Source: Agromyces agglutinans (GTDB lineage Bacteria; Actinomycetota; Actinomycetes; Actinomycetales; Microbacteriaceae). Taken from it: DNA of 64,000 nucleotides. The notes beneath the pieces were generated by a model. The model was not told the DNA's origin. It saw nothing but the letters and a program-made list of their open reading frames with translations, and did not search any database. The translations under genes were made by a program, and so were the position numbers. Shown piece after piece: positions 50,019 through 58,022 of the stretch. The stretch is from the NCBI RefSeq assembly GCF_009647605.1, contig NZ_WJIF01000002.1, positions 434,001 to 498,000 of the forward strand. The letters run 5' to 3'. Every line of letters starts with the position of its first letter. Position 1 is the stretch's first letter.

Positions 50019-51013
50019 TGCTCTTCTACCTGTTGCGGCGCGTGCTCGCCGGCATCCTCGTCCTCTTCCTCATCTCGCTGTTCACGTTCGCGATCTTCTT
50101 CTGGCTCTCGCCCGACCCGGCGGTGCAGATCTGCGGCAAGACCTGCACGCCCGAGCGCATCGACCAGATCCGCTCGCAGCTGGGCCTCGACCTGCCCTTC
50201 CTCCAGCAGTACTGGCAGTTCGTGAGCGGCATCTTCGTCGGCCGCACCTACGGCGAGGGCGCCGGCGCCATCACCTGCGCGGCGCCGTGCCTCGGCTTCA
50301 GCTTCCAGACGAACCAGTCGGTGACCGACATGATCGCCGACCGCATGCCGGTCAGCGTCACGGTCGCCGTCGGGGCCGCGGTGCTCTGGCTGCTCGCGGG
50401 CGTCGGCGGAGGCCTCCTCAGCGCCGTCAAGCAGGGCACCGGCTGGGACCGCACGGTCATGTTCGGCGCGCTCGCGGGCATCAGCCTGCCCAACTACTTC
50501 GTCGCGCTGCTGCTGCAGTACGTGCTGGTCGTGCAGCTCCAGTGGCTGCCGTTCCCGCACGCCGCGAGCTTCACCGAGGACCCGGTCGCCTGGTTCCAGG
50601 CGTACCTGATGCCGTGGCTCGTGCTCGCGTTCGGCTACGCGGCGATGTACTCGCGCATCGTGCGCACGAACGTCATCGACACGCTCGGGCAGAACTTCAT
50701 GCGGACGGCGAGGGCCAAGGGCCTCGACCAGTCGCTCGTCATGCGCCGGCACGCGCTGCGCCCATCGCTCACGCCGGTGGTGACGCTGTTCGGCATGGAC
50801 TTCGCGGGACTGCTCGGCGGCGCGCTGATCACCGAGACGGTGTTCGGCCTGAACGGCGTCGGCAAGCTCGCCGCCGACTCGATCACGAAGAACGACCAGC
50901 CGGTGATCATGGGCGTCACGCTCCTCGCCGGCCTGCTCGTCGTCATCGGCAACATGGTCGTGGATGTCGCGTACACGGGTCTCGACCCGCGAGTGAGGGT
51001 GAGGTCGGCATGA
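50018..51013 (+). CDS. ABC oligopeptide transporter permease (DppB/OppB type)
   Basis: 331 residues, about six helices. N-terminus LFYLLRRVLAGILVLFLISLFTFAIFFW, EAA loop RTARAKGLDQSLVMRRHALRPSLTPVVT, ending NMVVDVAYTGLDPRVRV, all DppB hallmarks. A cysteine-rich periplasmic insert (CGKTCTPERIDQ, GAITCAAPCLG) is larger than usual. ATG 50018 overlaps the previous stop by one base; the open frame to 49865 is not used. Confidence 0.93.
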   Translation: MLFYLLRRVLAGILVLFLISLFTFAIFFWLSPDPAVQICGKTCTPERIDQIRSQLGLDLPFLQQYWQFVSGIFVGRTYGEGAGAITCAAPCLGFSFQTNQSVTDMIADRMPVSVTVAVGAAVLWLLAGVGGGLLSAVKQGTGWDRTVMFGALAGISLPNYFVALLLQYVLVVQLQWLPFPHAASFTEDPVAWFQAYLMPWLVLAFGYAAMYSRIVRTNVIDTLGQNFMRTARAKGLDQSLVMRRHALRPSLTPVVTLFGMDFAGLLGGALITETVFGLNGVGKLAADSITKNDQPVIMGVTLLAGLLVVIGNMVVDVAYTGLDPRVRVRSA

Positions 51014-51873
51014 GCATCACGTCCGCAGCACGGACCATCTCGATCCCGGTCGTCGGGGCGCCGCTGCTCGAGGTCGAGCACCTCAGCGTGAGCTTCCCGA
51101 CCTCGTCGGGCCCGGCGACGGTCGTGCGCGACGCGTCGTTCCGGGTCGACCAGGGCACGACGCTCGGCATCGTCGGCGAGTCGGGGTCGGGCAAGTCGAT
51201 GACCTCGCTCGCCGTCATGGGACTGCTGCCGCGCGGCGGCACGGCGACGGGCAGCGTGCGACTCTTCGGCCACGAGCTGCTCGGCCGCACCGACCGCGAG
51301 CTCCGGCGCATCCGCGGCGACCGCATCGCGATGGTGTTCCAGGACCCGCTCTCGTCGCTGAACCCGTACTACACGATCGGCGTCCAGATCACCGAGGCGT
51401 ACCGCGCCCACCGCGGCGGCAGCCAGGCGGCTGCGCGCAAGGTCGCGATCGAGGCGCTCGAGCGCGTGCGCATCGCCGACCCCGACCGGCGGATCGACCA
51501 CTACCCCCACCAGTTCTCGGGGGGCATGCGCCAGCGCATCATGATCGCGATGGCGATCTGCCTCGAGCCCGACCTGATCATCTGCGACGAGCCCACCACG
51601 GCGCTCGACGTCACGGTGCAGGCGCAGATCCTCGACCTGCTGGCCGACCTGCAGCGCCAGACCGGCACCGGCATGGTCTTCATCACGCACGATCTCGCCG
51701 TGGTCAGCCGCGTCGCCGACGACGTGCTCGTCATGAAGGACGGCGACGAGGTCGAGCGCGGCACGACCGAGCAGATCTTCACGGCGCCGAGGGCCCCGTA
51801 CACGCGGGCCCTGCTCGACGCGCTGCCGCGCATCGACGACCCGTTCGAGACCCTGAAGGGGGTGCAGGCATGA
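51010..51873 (+). CDS. ABC oligopeptide transporter ATP-binding protein (DppD/OppD type)
   Basis: 287 residues. Walker A GESGSGKS, Q-loop MVFQDPLSSLNPYYTIGVQI, signature FSGGMRQR, Walker B LIICDEPTTALDVTVQ, H-loop FITHDLAVV, and the oligopeptide C-terminal segment APYTRALLDALPR. ATG 51010 overlaps the DppB stop by 4 nt, and its own end overlaps the next ATPase by 4 nt. Confidence 0.95.
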   Translation: MSITSAARTISIPVVGAPLLEVEHLSVSFPTSSGPATVVRDASFRVDQGTTLGIVGESGSGKSMTSLAVMGLLPRGGTATGSVRLFGHELLGRTDRELRRIRGDRIAMVFQDPLSSLNPYYTIGVQITEAYRAHRGGSQAAARKVAIEALERVRIADPDRRIDHYPHQFSGGMRQRIMIAMAICLEPDLIICDEPTTALDVTVQAQILDLLADLQRQTGTGMVFITHDLAVVSRVADDVLVMKDGDEVERGTTEQIFTAPRAPYTRALLDALPRIDDPFETLKGVQA

Positions 51874-52778
51874 GCGCCGGTCCGATCCTCGCCGCGCGAG
51901 GCGTCACCAAGGAGTTCGTGACCCGCGGCACCGGCAAGGTCGTCGCCGGCAAGGCGCGGTTCACCGCGGTCGACGACGTCAGCTTCGAGGTGCCGCGCGG
52001 CGGCACGCTCGGCATCGTCGGCGAGTCCGGCTCGGGCAAGTCGACGACGGCTCGCATCATCGCGAAGCTCATCGAGCCGACGCGCGGCACGCTCGAGTTC
52101 GACGGCGAGGATGTCACGTCGGCGACCGGCCGCGCGCTCACGTCGTTCCGGCAGAACGTGCAGGTCGTCTTCCAGGACCCGTACTCGTCGCTGAACCCGA
52201 AGCACACGGTCGAGCGCCTGATCTCGGCGCCGCTCGACTACCAGCGCATCACGCCGCCGCAGGGCCGGCGCGCGTTCGTCGCCGAGCTCATGGAGCGGGT
52301 CGGGCTGAACCCCGACCACGCCCAGCGCTACCCGTCGCAGTTCTCGGGCGGGCAGGCGCAGCGCATCGGCATCGCGCGGGCGCTGGCCCTGCGCCCGAAG
52401 CTCGTGATCTGCGACGAGGCGGTCTCGGCGCTCGACGTGTCGGTGCAGGCCCGGGTCATCAACCTGCTGAACGAGCTGAAGGCCGACCTCGGCCTCAGCT
52501 ACGTGTTCATCGCGCACGACCTCGCCGTGGTGCGCCAGATCGCCGACACCATCGCGGTCATGCACCGCGGCCGCATCGTCGAGTCGGGCAGCCGCGACGA
52601 CGTCTTCGAGCGACCGCAGGACGACTACACGAAGTCGCTGCTCGCGGCCGTTCCGCGCATCGATCCCGAGTGGGATCGGCGCAGACTGGAGATGCTGGCC
52701 GCGGAGGCGGCCGCCGAGAACGCCGAATCGACCGAGCCGGCCGAGCCGCGGGCTCGCGTCGGGGGAGGAGCCGCATGA
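51870..52778 (+). CDS. ABC oligopeptide transporter ATP-binding protein (DppF/OppF type)
   Basis: 302 residues. Walker A GESGSGKS, VVFQDPYSSLNPKHTV, signature FSGGQAQR, Walker B LVICDEAVSALDVSVQ, H-loop FIAHDLAVV, and DDYTKSLLAAVPRIDPEW at the end. Forms the heterodimer with the ATPase at 51010. ATGA overlaps on both sides bind it into the transporter-peptidase part of the operon. Confidence 0.95.
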   Translation: MSAGPILAARGVTKEFVTRGTGKVVAGKARFTAVDDVSFEVPRGGTLGIVGESGSGKSTTARIIAKLIEPTRGTLEFDGEDVTSATGRALTSFRQNVQVVFQDPYSSLNPKHTVERLISAPLDYQRITPPQGRRAFVAELMERVGLNPDHAQRYPSQFSGGQAQRIGIARALALRPKLVICDEAVSALDVSVQARVINLLNELKADLGLSYVFIAHDLAVVRQIADTIAVMHRGRIVESGSRDDVFERPQDDYTKSLLAAVPRIDPEWDRRRLEMLAAEAAAENAESTEPAEPRARVGGGAA

Positions 52779-54196
52779 TCACGGCCGAGTACACGATCCC
52801 GGGCATGCACGTGCGCGACCACGTCGAGCGCGTGCCGCTCGACTGGTTCGGCGACCGGGATGCCGCGACCATCGAGGTGTTCGCGCGCGAGCTCGTCGCG
52901 CCCGAGCGCCGGAGTGAAGACCTGCCGCTGCTCGTCTACCTGCAGGGCGGACCCGGCGGCAAGGGCCCTCGGCCGACCGCGCCCGACGGATGGATCGGCG
53001 AGGCGCTGAAGACCCACCGCGTGGTGCTGCTCGATCAGCGCGGCACGGGCCGGTCGACGCCGATCACGGGTCGCAACATCGGCCGCATCGGCGACGCGCA
53101 CGCGCAGGCCGAGTACCTCGCGCGCTTCCGCGCCGACTCGATCGTCGCCGATGCGGAGCACCTGCGGAAGGCGATCTTCGGCGCGCGCCGCTGGTCGACG
53201 CTGGGCCAGAGCTACGGCGGGTTCCTCACGCTCACCTATCTCTCGCAGGCACCCGAGGGCCTGGCCGCCTGCTACGTCACCGGCGGCCTCGCGTCGATCC
53301 ACCCCGACGCAACCGAGGTGTACCGGCGCACGTACCCGCGCACCGAGCAGAAGAACCGCGAGTTCTACGCGCGCTACCCGCAGCACGAGGCATCCGTCGC
53401 CCGCATCGCCGACGTGCTCGCCGCGTCGGAGGTGCTGCTTCCCGACGGCGACCGGCTCACCGTGCGGCGGCTGCAGAGCCTCGGCATCGACTTCGGCATG
53501 AAGCCCGGTTACGAGCGGATGCATCACCTCGTCGACGAGGCGTTCGACGCGGCATCCGGCGAGCTGACCGAGACCTTCCTCTCGCAGGTGACGGTGCGCA
53601 GCTCCTACGCCGACAACCCGCTGTTCGCGGTCATGCAGGAGTCGATCTACGGCCACGCCGGCACCGGGCCGACCGCGTGGGCGGCCGAGGCCGAGCGCGC
53701 GAGGCATCCGCAGTTCGCGGAGACCGCCCGCCCGCTGCTCTTCACCGGCGAGATGATGTACCCCTGGATGTTCGAGGAGATCCGCACGCTCCGGCCCTTC
53801 CGCGACGCGGTCGAGCTGCTCGCGCGGCGCGCCGACTGGTCGCCGCTGTACGACCTCGACCGGCTCGCCGCCAACGAGGTGCCGGTCGCGGCGGCCGTCT
53901 ACTTCGACGACATGTACGTCGACTCCGGACTGCAGCTCGAGACCGCGCGAGCGGTCGGCAACGTGCAGGCGTGGGTCACCAACGAGTACGAGCACGACGG
54001 CATCGGCTCGGAGCGGGTCTTCCCGCGCCTGGTCGAGCTCGTCGCCCAGCGCGGCGGACCGCGCGCCGACGAGGCCCGCGCCGACGAGGCCCGCGCCGAC
54101 GCATCCCGTGCCGACGCGGCCCGCGCCGACGCATCCCGACCCAACGCATCCCGCGCCGACGCATCCCGACCCGAACCGGAAGGAACCGCGGCATGA
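52775..54196 (+). CDS. Proline iminopeptidase (S33 alpha/beta hydrolase)
   Basis: 473 residues. Oxyanion LQGGPGGKGPRP, nucleophile Ser in LGQSYGGFLTL, a large cap domain, then YEHDGIGSERVF with the base His. S33 prolyl aminopeptidases remove N-terminal Pro (also Hyp) from peptides, in keeping with the operon. ATG 52775 overlaps the previous gene by 4 nt. The C-terminus is a repeat tail (ADEAR, ADASR, PNASR) from a 15-bp minisatellite. No signal peptide, so cytoplasmic. Confidence 0.9.
   Translation: MITAEYTIPGMHVRDHVERVPLDWFGDRDAATIEVFARELVAPERRSEDLPLLVYLQGGPGGKGPRPTAPDGWIGEALKTHRVVLLDQRGTGRSTPITGRNIGRIGDAHAQAEYLARFRADSIVADAEHLRKAIFGARRWSTLGQSYGGFLTLTYLSQAPEGLAACYVTGGLASIHPDATEVYRRTYPRTEQKNREFYARYPQHEASVARIADVLAASEVLLPDGDRLTVRRLQSLGIDFGMKPGYERMHHLVDEAFDAASGELTETFLSQVTVRSSYADNPLFAVMQESIYGHAGTGPTAWAAEAERARHPQFAETARPLLFTGEMMYPWMFEEIRTLRPFRDAVELLARRADWSPLYDLDRLAANEVPVAAAVYFDDMYVDSGLQLETARAVGNVQAWVTNEYEHDGIGSERVFPRLVELVAQRGGPRADEARADEARADASRADAARADASRPNASRADASRPEPEGTAA
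54065..54169 (+). repeat. 15-bp tandem repeat x7 at the end of the iminopeptidase gene
   Basis: Seven 15-bp units (core GCCGACGCATCCCGC or close), encoding ADEAR ADEAR ADASR ADAAR ADASR PNASR ADASR, 24 bp before the next start codon. Third, fifth, sixth and seventh units share GCATCCCG. Confidence 0.9.
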
Positions 54197-55674
54197 CCGA
54201 CACCGCGCACCGCCACGACCACGCCGCCGCGACGAGCATGCCGCAGCCGGCCGAACCCGATCCGCGGTTGCCGCGCCTCGCCGAGATCCCCGCCTTCCTG
54301 GAGTACATGGCGACGGGCTGGGGCACGCCCGACCGCACGCCGAACGTCGAACCCGGAGCCGCCGCCGCGGCCGCGAGCCACCGCGCGCGCCTGTCGGCCG
54401 AGTTCCCCGGCCGGGTGATCGCCGTCTCGGCGGGCCGTGCGCCCGTGCGCTCCAACGACACCGCGTACGACTTCCGGCCCGACAGCGACTTCTTCTGGCT
54501 GACCGGATGCCCCGTCGAGGACGGCGTGCTCGTGCTGACCCCCGCGCCGGGCGGCCACGATGCGACGCTGTACCTGCCGCCGCCCGCGTACCCCGGCGAG
54601 GTCGGGTTCTTCCGGGATGCCGCGCACGGCGAGCTGTGGGTCGGCTCGGCGCCGAGCCTCGACGACTGGGCGGGCGCCCTCGACCTCGCGGTGCAGCCGC
54701 TCGGCCGGCTCGAGGGGGCGCTTCCCGCGACCGGCGAGCTGCTCGTCGGCGGTGCGCCCGGGCATCCGGTGCTCTCGGCCGGCGGCGGCGGCGCCCGGCC
54801 CGGTGCCGCGTCGCCGGCCTCCCGGGAGCTCGGCCGCGTGCTCGCCGAACTGCGCATGATCAAGGACGCGTGGGAGATCCTCGAGCTGCGCCGCGCCGTC
54901 GACGCGACGGTCGAGGGCTTCGCCGACGTCATCCGCGAGGTGCCGACCGCGATCGAGCGCGGCGGCGAGCGGTGGCTGCAGGGCACCTTCGACCGGTACG
55001 CCCGCACGGCGGGCAACGGCCCGGGCTACGCGACCATCGTCGGCAGCGCCGGCCACGCGCCGACCCTGCACTGGGTGCGCTGCGACGGGCCGGTCGTGCC
55101 CGACGAGCTGCTGCTGCTCGACATGGGCGTCGAGACCCGTTCGTACTACACGGCCGACGTCACCCGCACGTTCCCCGCGTCGGGCACGTTCAGCGCCGAA
55201 CAGCGCGCGGTGCACGACCTCGTCGAGCGCTCGCACCGCGCGGGCCTCGCGGCCGTCGGACCGGGCCGCGCCTTCACCGACTTCCACCACGCCGCGATGG
55301 AGGTCATCGCGAACGGACTGCACGACTGGGGACTGCTGCCCGTCTCGGTCGACGAGGCGCTCTCCGACCGGGGCCAGCAGCACCGGCGCTACCTCGTGTG
55401 CGGCATCGGGCACCACCTCGGCCTCGACGTGCACGACTGCGCCAGGTCGAGCTACGAGGCATACCAGGGCGCGACGATGCGCGAGGGCATGGTGCTCACG
55501 GTCGAGCCCGGTCTCTACTTCCACGCGTTCGACGAGACGCTGCCCCCCGAACTGCGGGGCATCGGCGTTCGCATCGAGGACGATATCTTGATCACGAGCA
55601 GTGGTTCCGAGGTGCTCTCCGACGCGTTGCCGCTCGACGCCGGCGGGCTCGAGGAGTGGATGCGCACCCGGTGA
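54193..55674 (+). CDS. Aminopeptidase P-type M24 metallopeptidase (Xaa-Pro aminopeptidase)
   Basis: 493 residues. N-terminal creatinase-like domain, including YDFRPDSDFFWLTG; metal-binding catalytic domain: DMGVETRSYYTADVTRTF (two Asp), GIGHHLGLDVHD (His), TVEPGLYF and RIEDDILI (Glu). Cuts the bond before Pro/Hyp from the N-terminus, so it complements the iminopeptidase. ATG 54193 overlaps the upstream gene by 4 nt. No signal peptide. Confidence 0.93.
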   Translation: MTDTAHRHDHAAATSMPQPAEPDPRLPRLAEIPAFLEYMATGWGTPDRTPNVEPGAAAAAASHRARLSAEFPGRVIAVSAGRAPVRSNDTAYDFRPDSDFFWLTGCPVEDGVLVLTPAPGGHDATLYLPPPAYPGEVGFFRDAAHGELWVGSAPSLDDWAGALDLAVQPLGRLEGALPATGELLVGGAPGHPVLSAGGGGARPGAASPASRELGRVLAELRMIKDAWEILELRRAVDATVEGFADVIREVPTAIERGGERWLQGTFDRYARTAGNGPGYATIVGSAGHAPTLHWVRCDGPVVPDELLLLDMGVETRSYYTADVTRTFPASGTFSAEQRAVHDLVERSHRAGLAAVGPGRAFTDFHHAAMEVIANGLHDWGLLPVSVDEALSDRGQQHRRYLVCGIGHHLGLDVHDCARSSYEAYQGATMREGMVLTVEPGLYFHAFDETLPPELRGIGVRIEDDILITSSGSEVLSDALPLDAGGLEEWMRTR

Positions 55675-55738
55675 GGTCGCGCACGGTTGGTACGGAGCGC
55701 ACGGATCGCACCGAGCGCACGGAGAAGAGGGGCCGGCG

Positions 55739-56407
55739 ATGAGCCTGCAGATGATCAAGCCGCCCGAGCAGCGCAGCCTGCGTTCGCACGTCGAGCGCGC
55801 GCTGTCGGCCGCGATCATCTCGGGCGAGCTCGCGCCGGGCACGCTCCTGACCGTGCCGACGCTCGCGACGCAGTTCGACGTGTCGGCGACGCCCGTGCGC
55901 GAGGCCATGCTCGACCTCGAGAGCCGCGGATTCGTCGAGCCGGTGCGCAACAAGGGCTTCCGGGTGACCGAGGTCAGCGACGACGCGCTGCGCGAGCTGG
56001 TCGAGGTGCGCCAGCTCCTCGAGCCCCCCGCGATGGAACGGCTCGCCACGATGTTCCCGGCCGACCGCATGGACGAGATGCGGGCGGTGGCGGAGCAGAT
56101 CGTCGAGGGCGCCGCGTCGGGCGACCTGCAGGCCTACCTCGCGGCCGACCTCGAGTTCCACCTCTCGCTCACGCAGATGCTCGGCAACCGGCTGCTGGTC
56201 GACATCGTGAGGGACCTCCGCTCGCGCACGCGCCTGGTGGGCCTCGCCACCATGCTCGAGTCCGACCGGCTCGGCGAGTCGGCCGCCGAGCACCTGCTGC
56301 TGCTCGACCACTTCGCCGCGGGCGACGCCGAGGCGGCCCGCGAGCTCATGCACCGGCACATCCACCACACCCTCGGCTGGTGGGCGGGGAACCCCGAGCG
56401 GGAGTAG
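55739..56407 (+). CDS. GntR-family (FadR subgroup) transcriptional regulator
   Basis: 222 residues. N-terminal wHTH LRSHVERALSAAIISGELAPGTLLTVPTLATQFDVSATPVREAMLDLESRGFVEP; C-terminal FCD domain with metal-ligand residues typical of FadR-type sensors (EVRQLLEP, DLEFHLSL, EHLLLLDHF, HRHIHHTL). ATG 55739 has GGAGAAGAGGGG upstream. Last gene of the GH127-transporter operon and just before the second operon, so it probably controls both through GTAATATGTCAC sites, with hydroxyproline or a breakdown product as ligand (inferred). Confidence 0.9.
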   Translation: MSLQMIKPPEQRSLRSHVERALSAAIISGELAPGTLLTVPTLATQFDVSATPVREAMLDLESRGFVEPVRNKGFRVTEVSDDALRELVEVRQLLEPPAMERLATMFPADRMDEMRAVAEQIVEGAASGDLQAYLAADLEFHLSLTQMLGNRLLVDIVRDLRSRTRLVGLATMLESDRLGESAAEHLLLLDHFAAGDAEAARELMHRHIHHTLGWWAGNPERE

Positions 56408-56413
56408 CGGGCA

Positions 56414-56428
56414 CCCCCGGAACGGGGG
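56414..56428 (+). terminator. Terminator-like hairpin after the GntR gene
   Basis: CCCCCG-GAA-CGGGGG, 7 nt after the stop codon. Short but G/C-only, probably separates the two operons. Confidence 0.5.
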
Positions 56429-56459
56429 CGTCGGGGGCGCTTCCATTCGCAATAAATGT

Positions 56460-56471
56460 GTGACATATTAC
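56460..56471 (-). promoter_or_regulatory. Operator-like 12-mer, copy 3 (reversed)
   Basis: GTGACATATTAC, exact reverse complement of copies 1 and 2. Includes -10-like CATATT with TTCCAT 17 bp upstream, and lies 44 bp ahead of the start codon at 56515. Confidence 0.78.
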
Positions 56472-56514
56472 TGAGGGCGGCAGGGTGCCGCGGTCGGCGA
56501 CCGAGGAGGGGCGC

Positions 56515-57702
56515 ATGGGATACGACGTCGCGGTCATCGGCGCCGGCATCGTCGGCGCGGCCTGCGCGCGTGCCCTCGCCGCCGAGGGTCTGCGCGTCGT
56601 CGTGCTCGAGCGCGACGCGGCCGCATCGGGCACCACCGGCCGCGGCGAGGGCAACCTCCTCGTCTCCGACAAGGGTCCCGGCCCTGAGCTCGTGCTCGCC
56701 CAGCGAGCGGCCGCCCTCTGGCCCGGCACCGTCGCCGCCCTCGCCGACGAGCTCGGCCCCGACTTCCCCGCCGTCGAGTACGAGCCCAAGGGCGGGCTCG
56801 TCGTGGCGACGACCGAGCAGGGTGCGGAGCCGCTCGCCGCGTTCGCGCAGACCCAGCGCGCCGCCGGTGTGGACGCCCGCGTGATCGGCGTCGACGACGC
56901 CCTCGCCCTCGAGCCGCACCTCGCGCGCGGCATCACCGCGGCCGTGCACTACCCCGAGGACGCGCAGGTGCAGCCCGTCGTCGCGACCGAGGCGCTGCTC
57001 GCCTCGGCCCGCCGGCACGGCGCCGAGGTGCGCACGGGCGTCGAGGTCACGGGCGCGCTGCGCGATGCGCAGGGCCGGCTCCGCGGCGTCGCGACGACCG
57101 CAGGCGAGATCGCGGCCGACCGGGTCGTGCTCGCCGCCGGCCCCTGGACCGGCGAGATCAGCTCGCGCCTCGGCGCCCACCTGCCCGTGCGCCCGCGCCG
57201 CGGCATGGTGCTCGTCACGACGCGCATGCCGCACCGCGTGTTCCGCAAGGTCTACGACGGCGACTACTTCGGCGCGACCCAGTCGAGCGACGCGGCGCTG
57301 CAGACCTCGAGCGTCGTCGAGTCGACGGCCGCGGGCACCGTGCTCGTCGGCTCGAGCCGCGAGCAGGTCGGCTTCGACGACCGGATGCGGGTCGAGGTGC
57401 TGCGCCAGGTCGCAGCCAAGGCGCTCCGGCTGTTCCCCTTCCTCTCGGGCGCGAGCGTCATGCGCGCCTACGGCGGGTTCCGCCCCTACATGCCCGACCA
57501 CCTGCCCGTGATCGGCGCCGACCACCGGCTCGACGGGCTCTGGCACGCGACCGGCCACGAGGGAGCCGGCATCGGGCTCTCGCTCGCGACGGCCGAGCTC
57601 ATCGCGGCGGGCATCGCCGGCCGTGCCGCCCCGATCGACCCGTCGCCGTTCTCGCCGCAGCGGGCGAGCCTCGCTCCCCATCTGGCCGAGGAGGCCGCAT
57701 GA
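56515..57702 (+). CDS. FAD-dependent oxidoreductase, catalytic subunit of a D-hydroxyproline dehydrogenase
   Basis: 395 residues of the DAO/glycine oxidase-like family: YDVAVIGAGIVGAACARALAAEG, GTTGRGEGNLLVSDKG, RPRRGMVLVTTRMP, and the C-terminal motif YGGFRPYMPDHLPVIG with GHEGAGIGLSLATAELIA. Next come a [2Fe-2S] protein and a second FAD/NAD(P) subunit, the same composition as the three-subunit D-Hyp dehydrogenase of Pseudomonas. Reaction: D-Hyp to 1-pyrroline-4-hydroxy-2-carboxylate. ATG 56515 has GAGGAGGGG 4 nt upstream; the open frame from 56485 lacks a ribosome site. The stop overlaps the next start (ATGA). Confidence 0.88.
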   Translation: MGYDVAVIGAGIVGAACARALAAEGLRVVVLERDAAASGTTGRGEGNLLVSDKGPGPELVLAQRAAALWPGTVAALADELGPDFPAVEYEPKGGLVVATTEQGAEPLAAFAQTQRAAGVDARVIGVDDALALEPHLARGITAAVHYPEDAQVQPVVATEALLASARRHGAEVRTGVEVTGALRDAQGRLRGVATTAGEIAADRVVLAAGPWTGEISSRLGAHLPVRPRRGMVLVTTRMPHRVFRKVYDGDYFGATQSSDAALQTSSVVESTAAGTVLVGSSREQVGFDDRMRVEVLRQVAAKALRLFPFLSGASVMRAYGGFRPYMPDHLPVIGADHRLDGLWHATGHEGAGIGLSLATAELIAAGIAGRAAPIDPSPFSPQRASLAPHLAEEAA

Positions 57703-58022
57703 GCGCCCGCATGCTGCCGGCCGGGTCCGACCCGATCCGCCCCGGCCCGACCGCACCCGTCACCATCCACGTCGACGGCGAGCCCGTGACGGGCGCCGCC
57801 GGCCAGACCATCGCCGGCATCGTGCTCGCGAACGGCCGCCTCGCGTGGCGGCGCACCTCGTCAGACGGGCGTCCGCGGGGCCTGTTCTGCGGCATCGGGG
57901 TCTGCTTCGACTGCATCGTGACCGTGAACGGCGACCGTGACGTGCGCGCCTGCCAGCGCCGCGCGTGCGACGGCGACGTGGTCTCCTCGCAGCACGACGA
58001 GCTGCCGGAGGTGCACCGATGA
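57699..58022 (+). CDS. [2Fe-2S]-binding small subunit of the amino-acid dehydrogenase
   Basis: 107 residues. The plant-ferredoxin-like cluster motif is visible: GLFCGIGVCFDCIVTVNG (C-x4-C-x2-C) and the fourth Cys in VRACQRR. N-terminal beta-grasp VTIHVDGEPVTGAAGQTIAGIVL. Counterpart of HcnA/SoxA-type gamma subunits that pass electrons between the two flavoproteins. Both ends overlap neighbours by 4 nt, so tight translational coupling in a three-subunit enzyme. Confidence 0.92.
   Translation: MSARMLPAGSDPIRPGPTAPVTIHVDGEPVTGAAGQTIAGIVLANGRLAWRRTSSDGRPRGLFCGIGVCFDCIVTVNGDRDVRACQRRACDGDVVSSQHDELPEVHR

Noticed and set aside
286-54169. Direct repeats as a CRISPR array
   Set aside because: Units are contiguous with no spacers, 15 bp long, and mostly inside genes; no cas gene is present.
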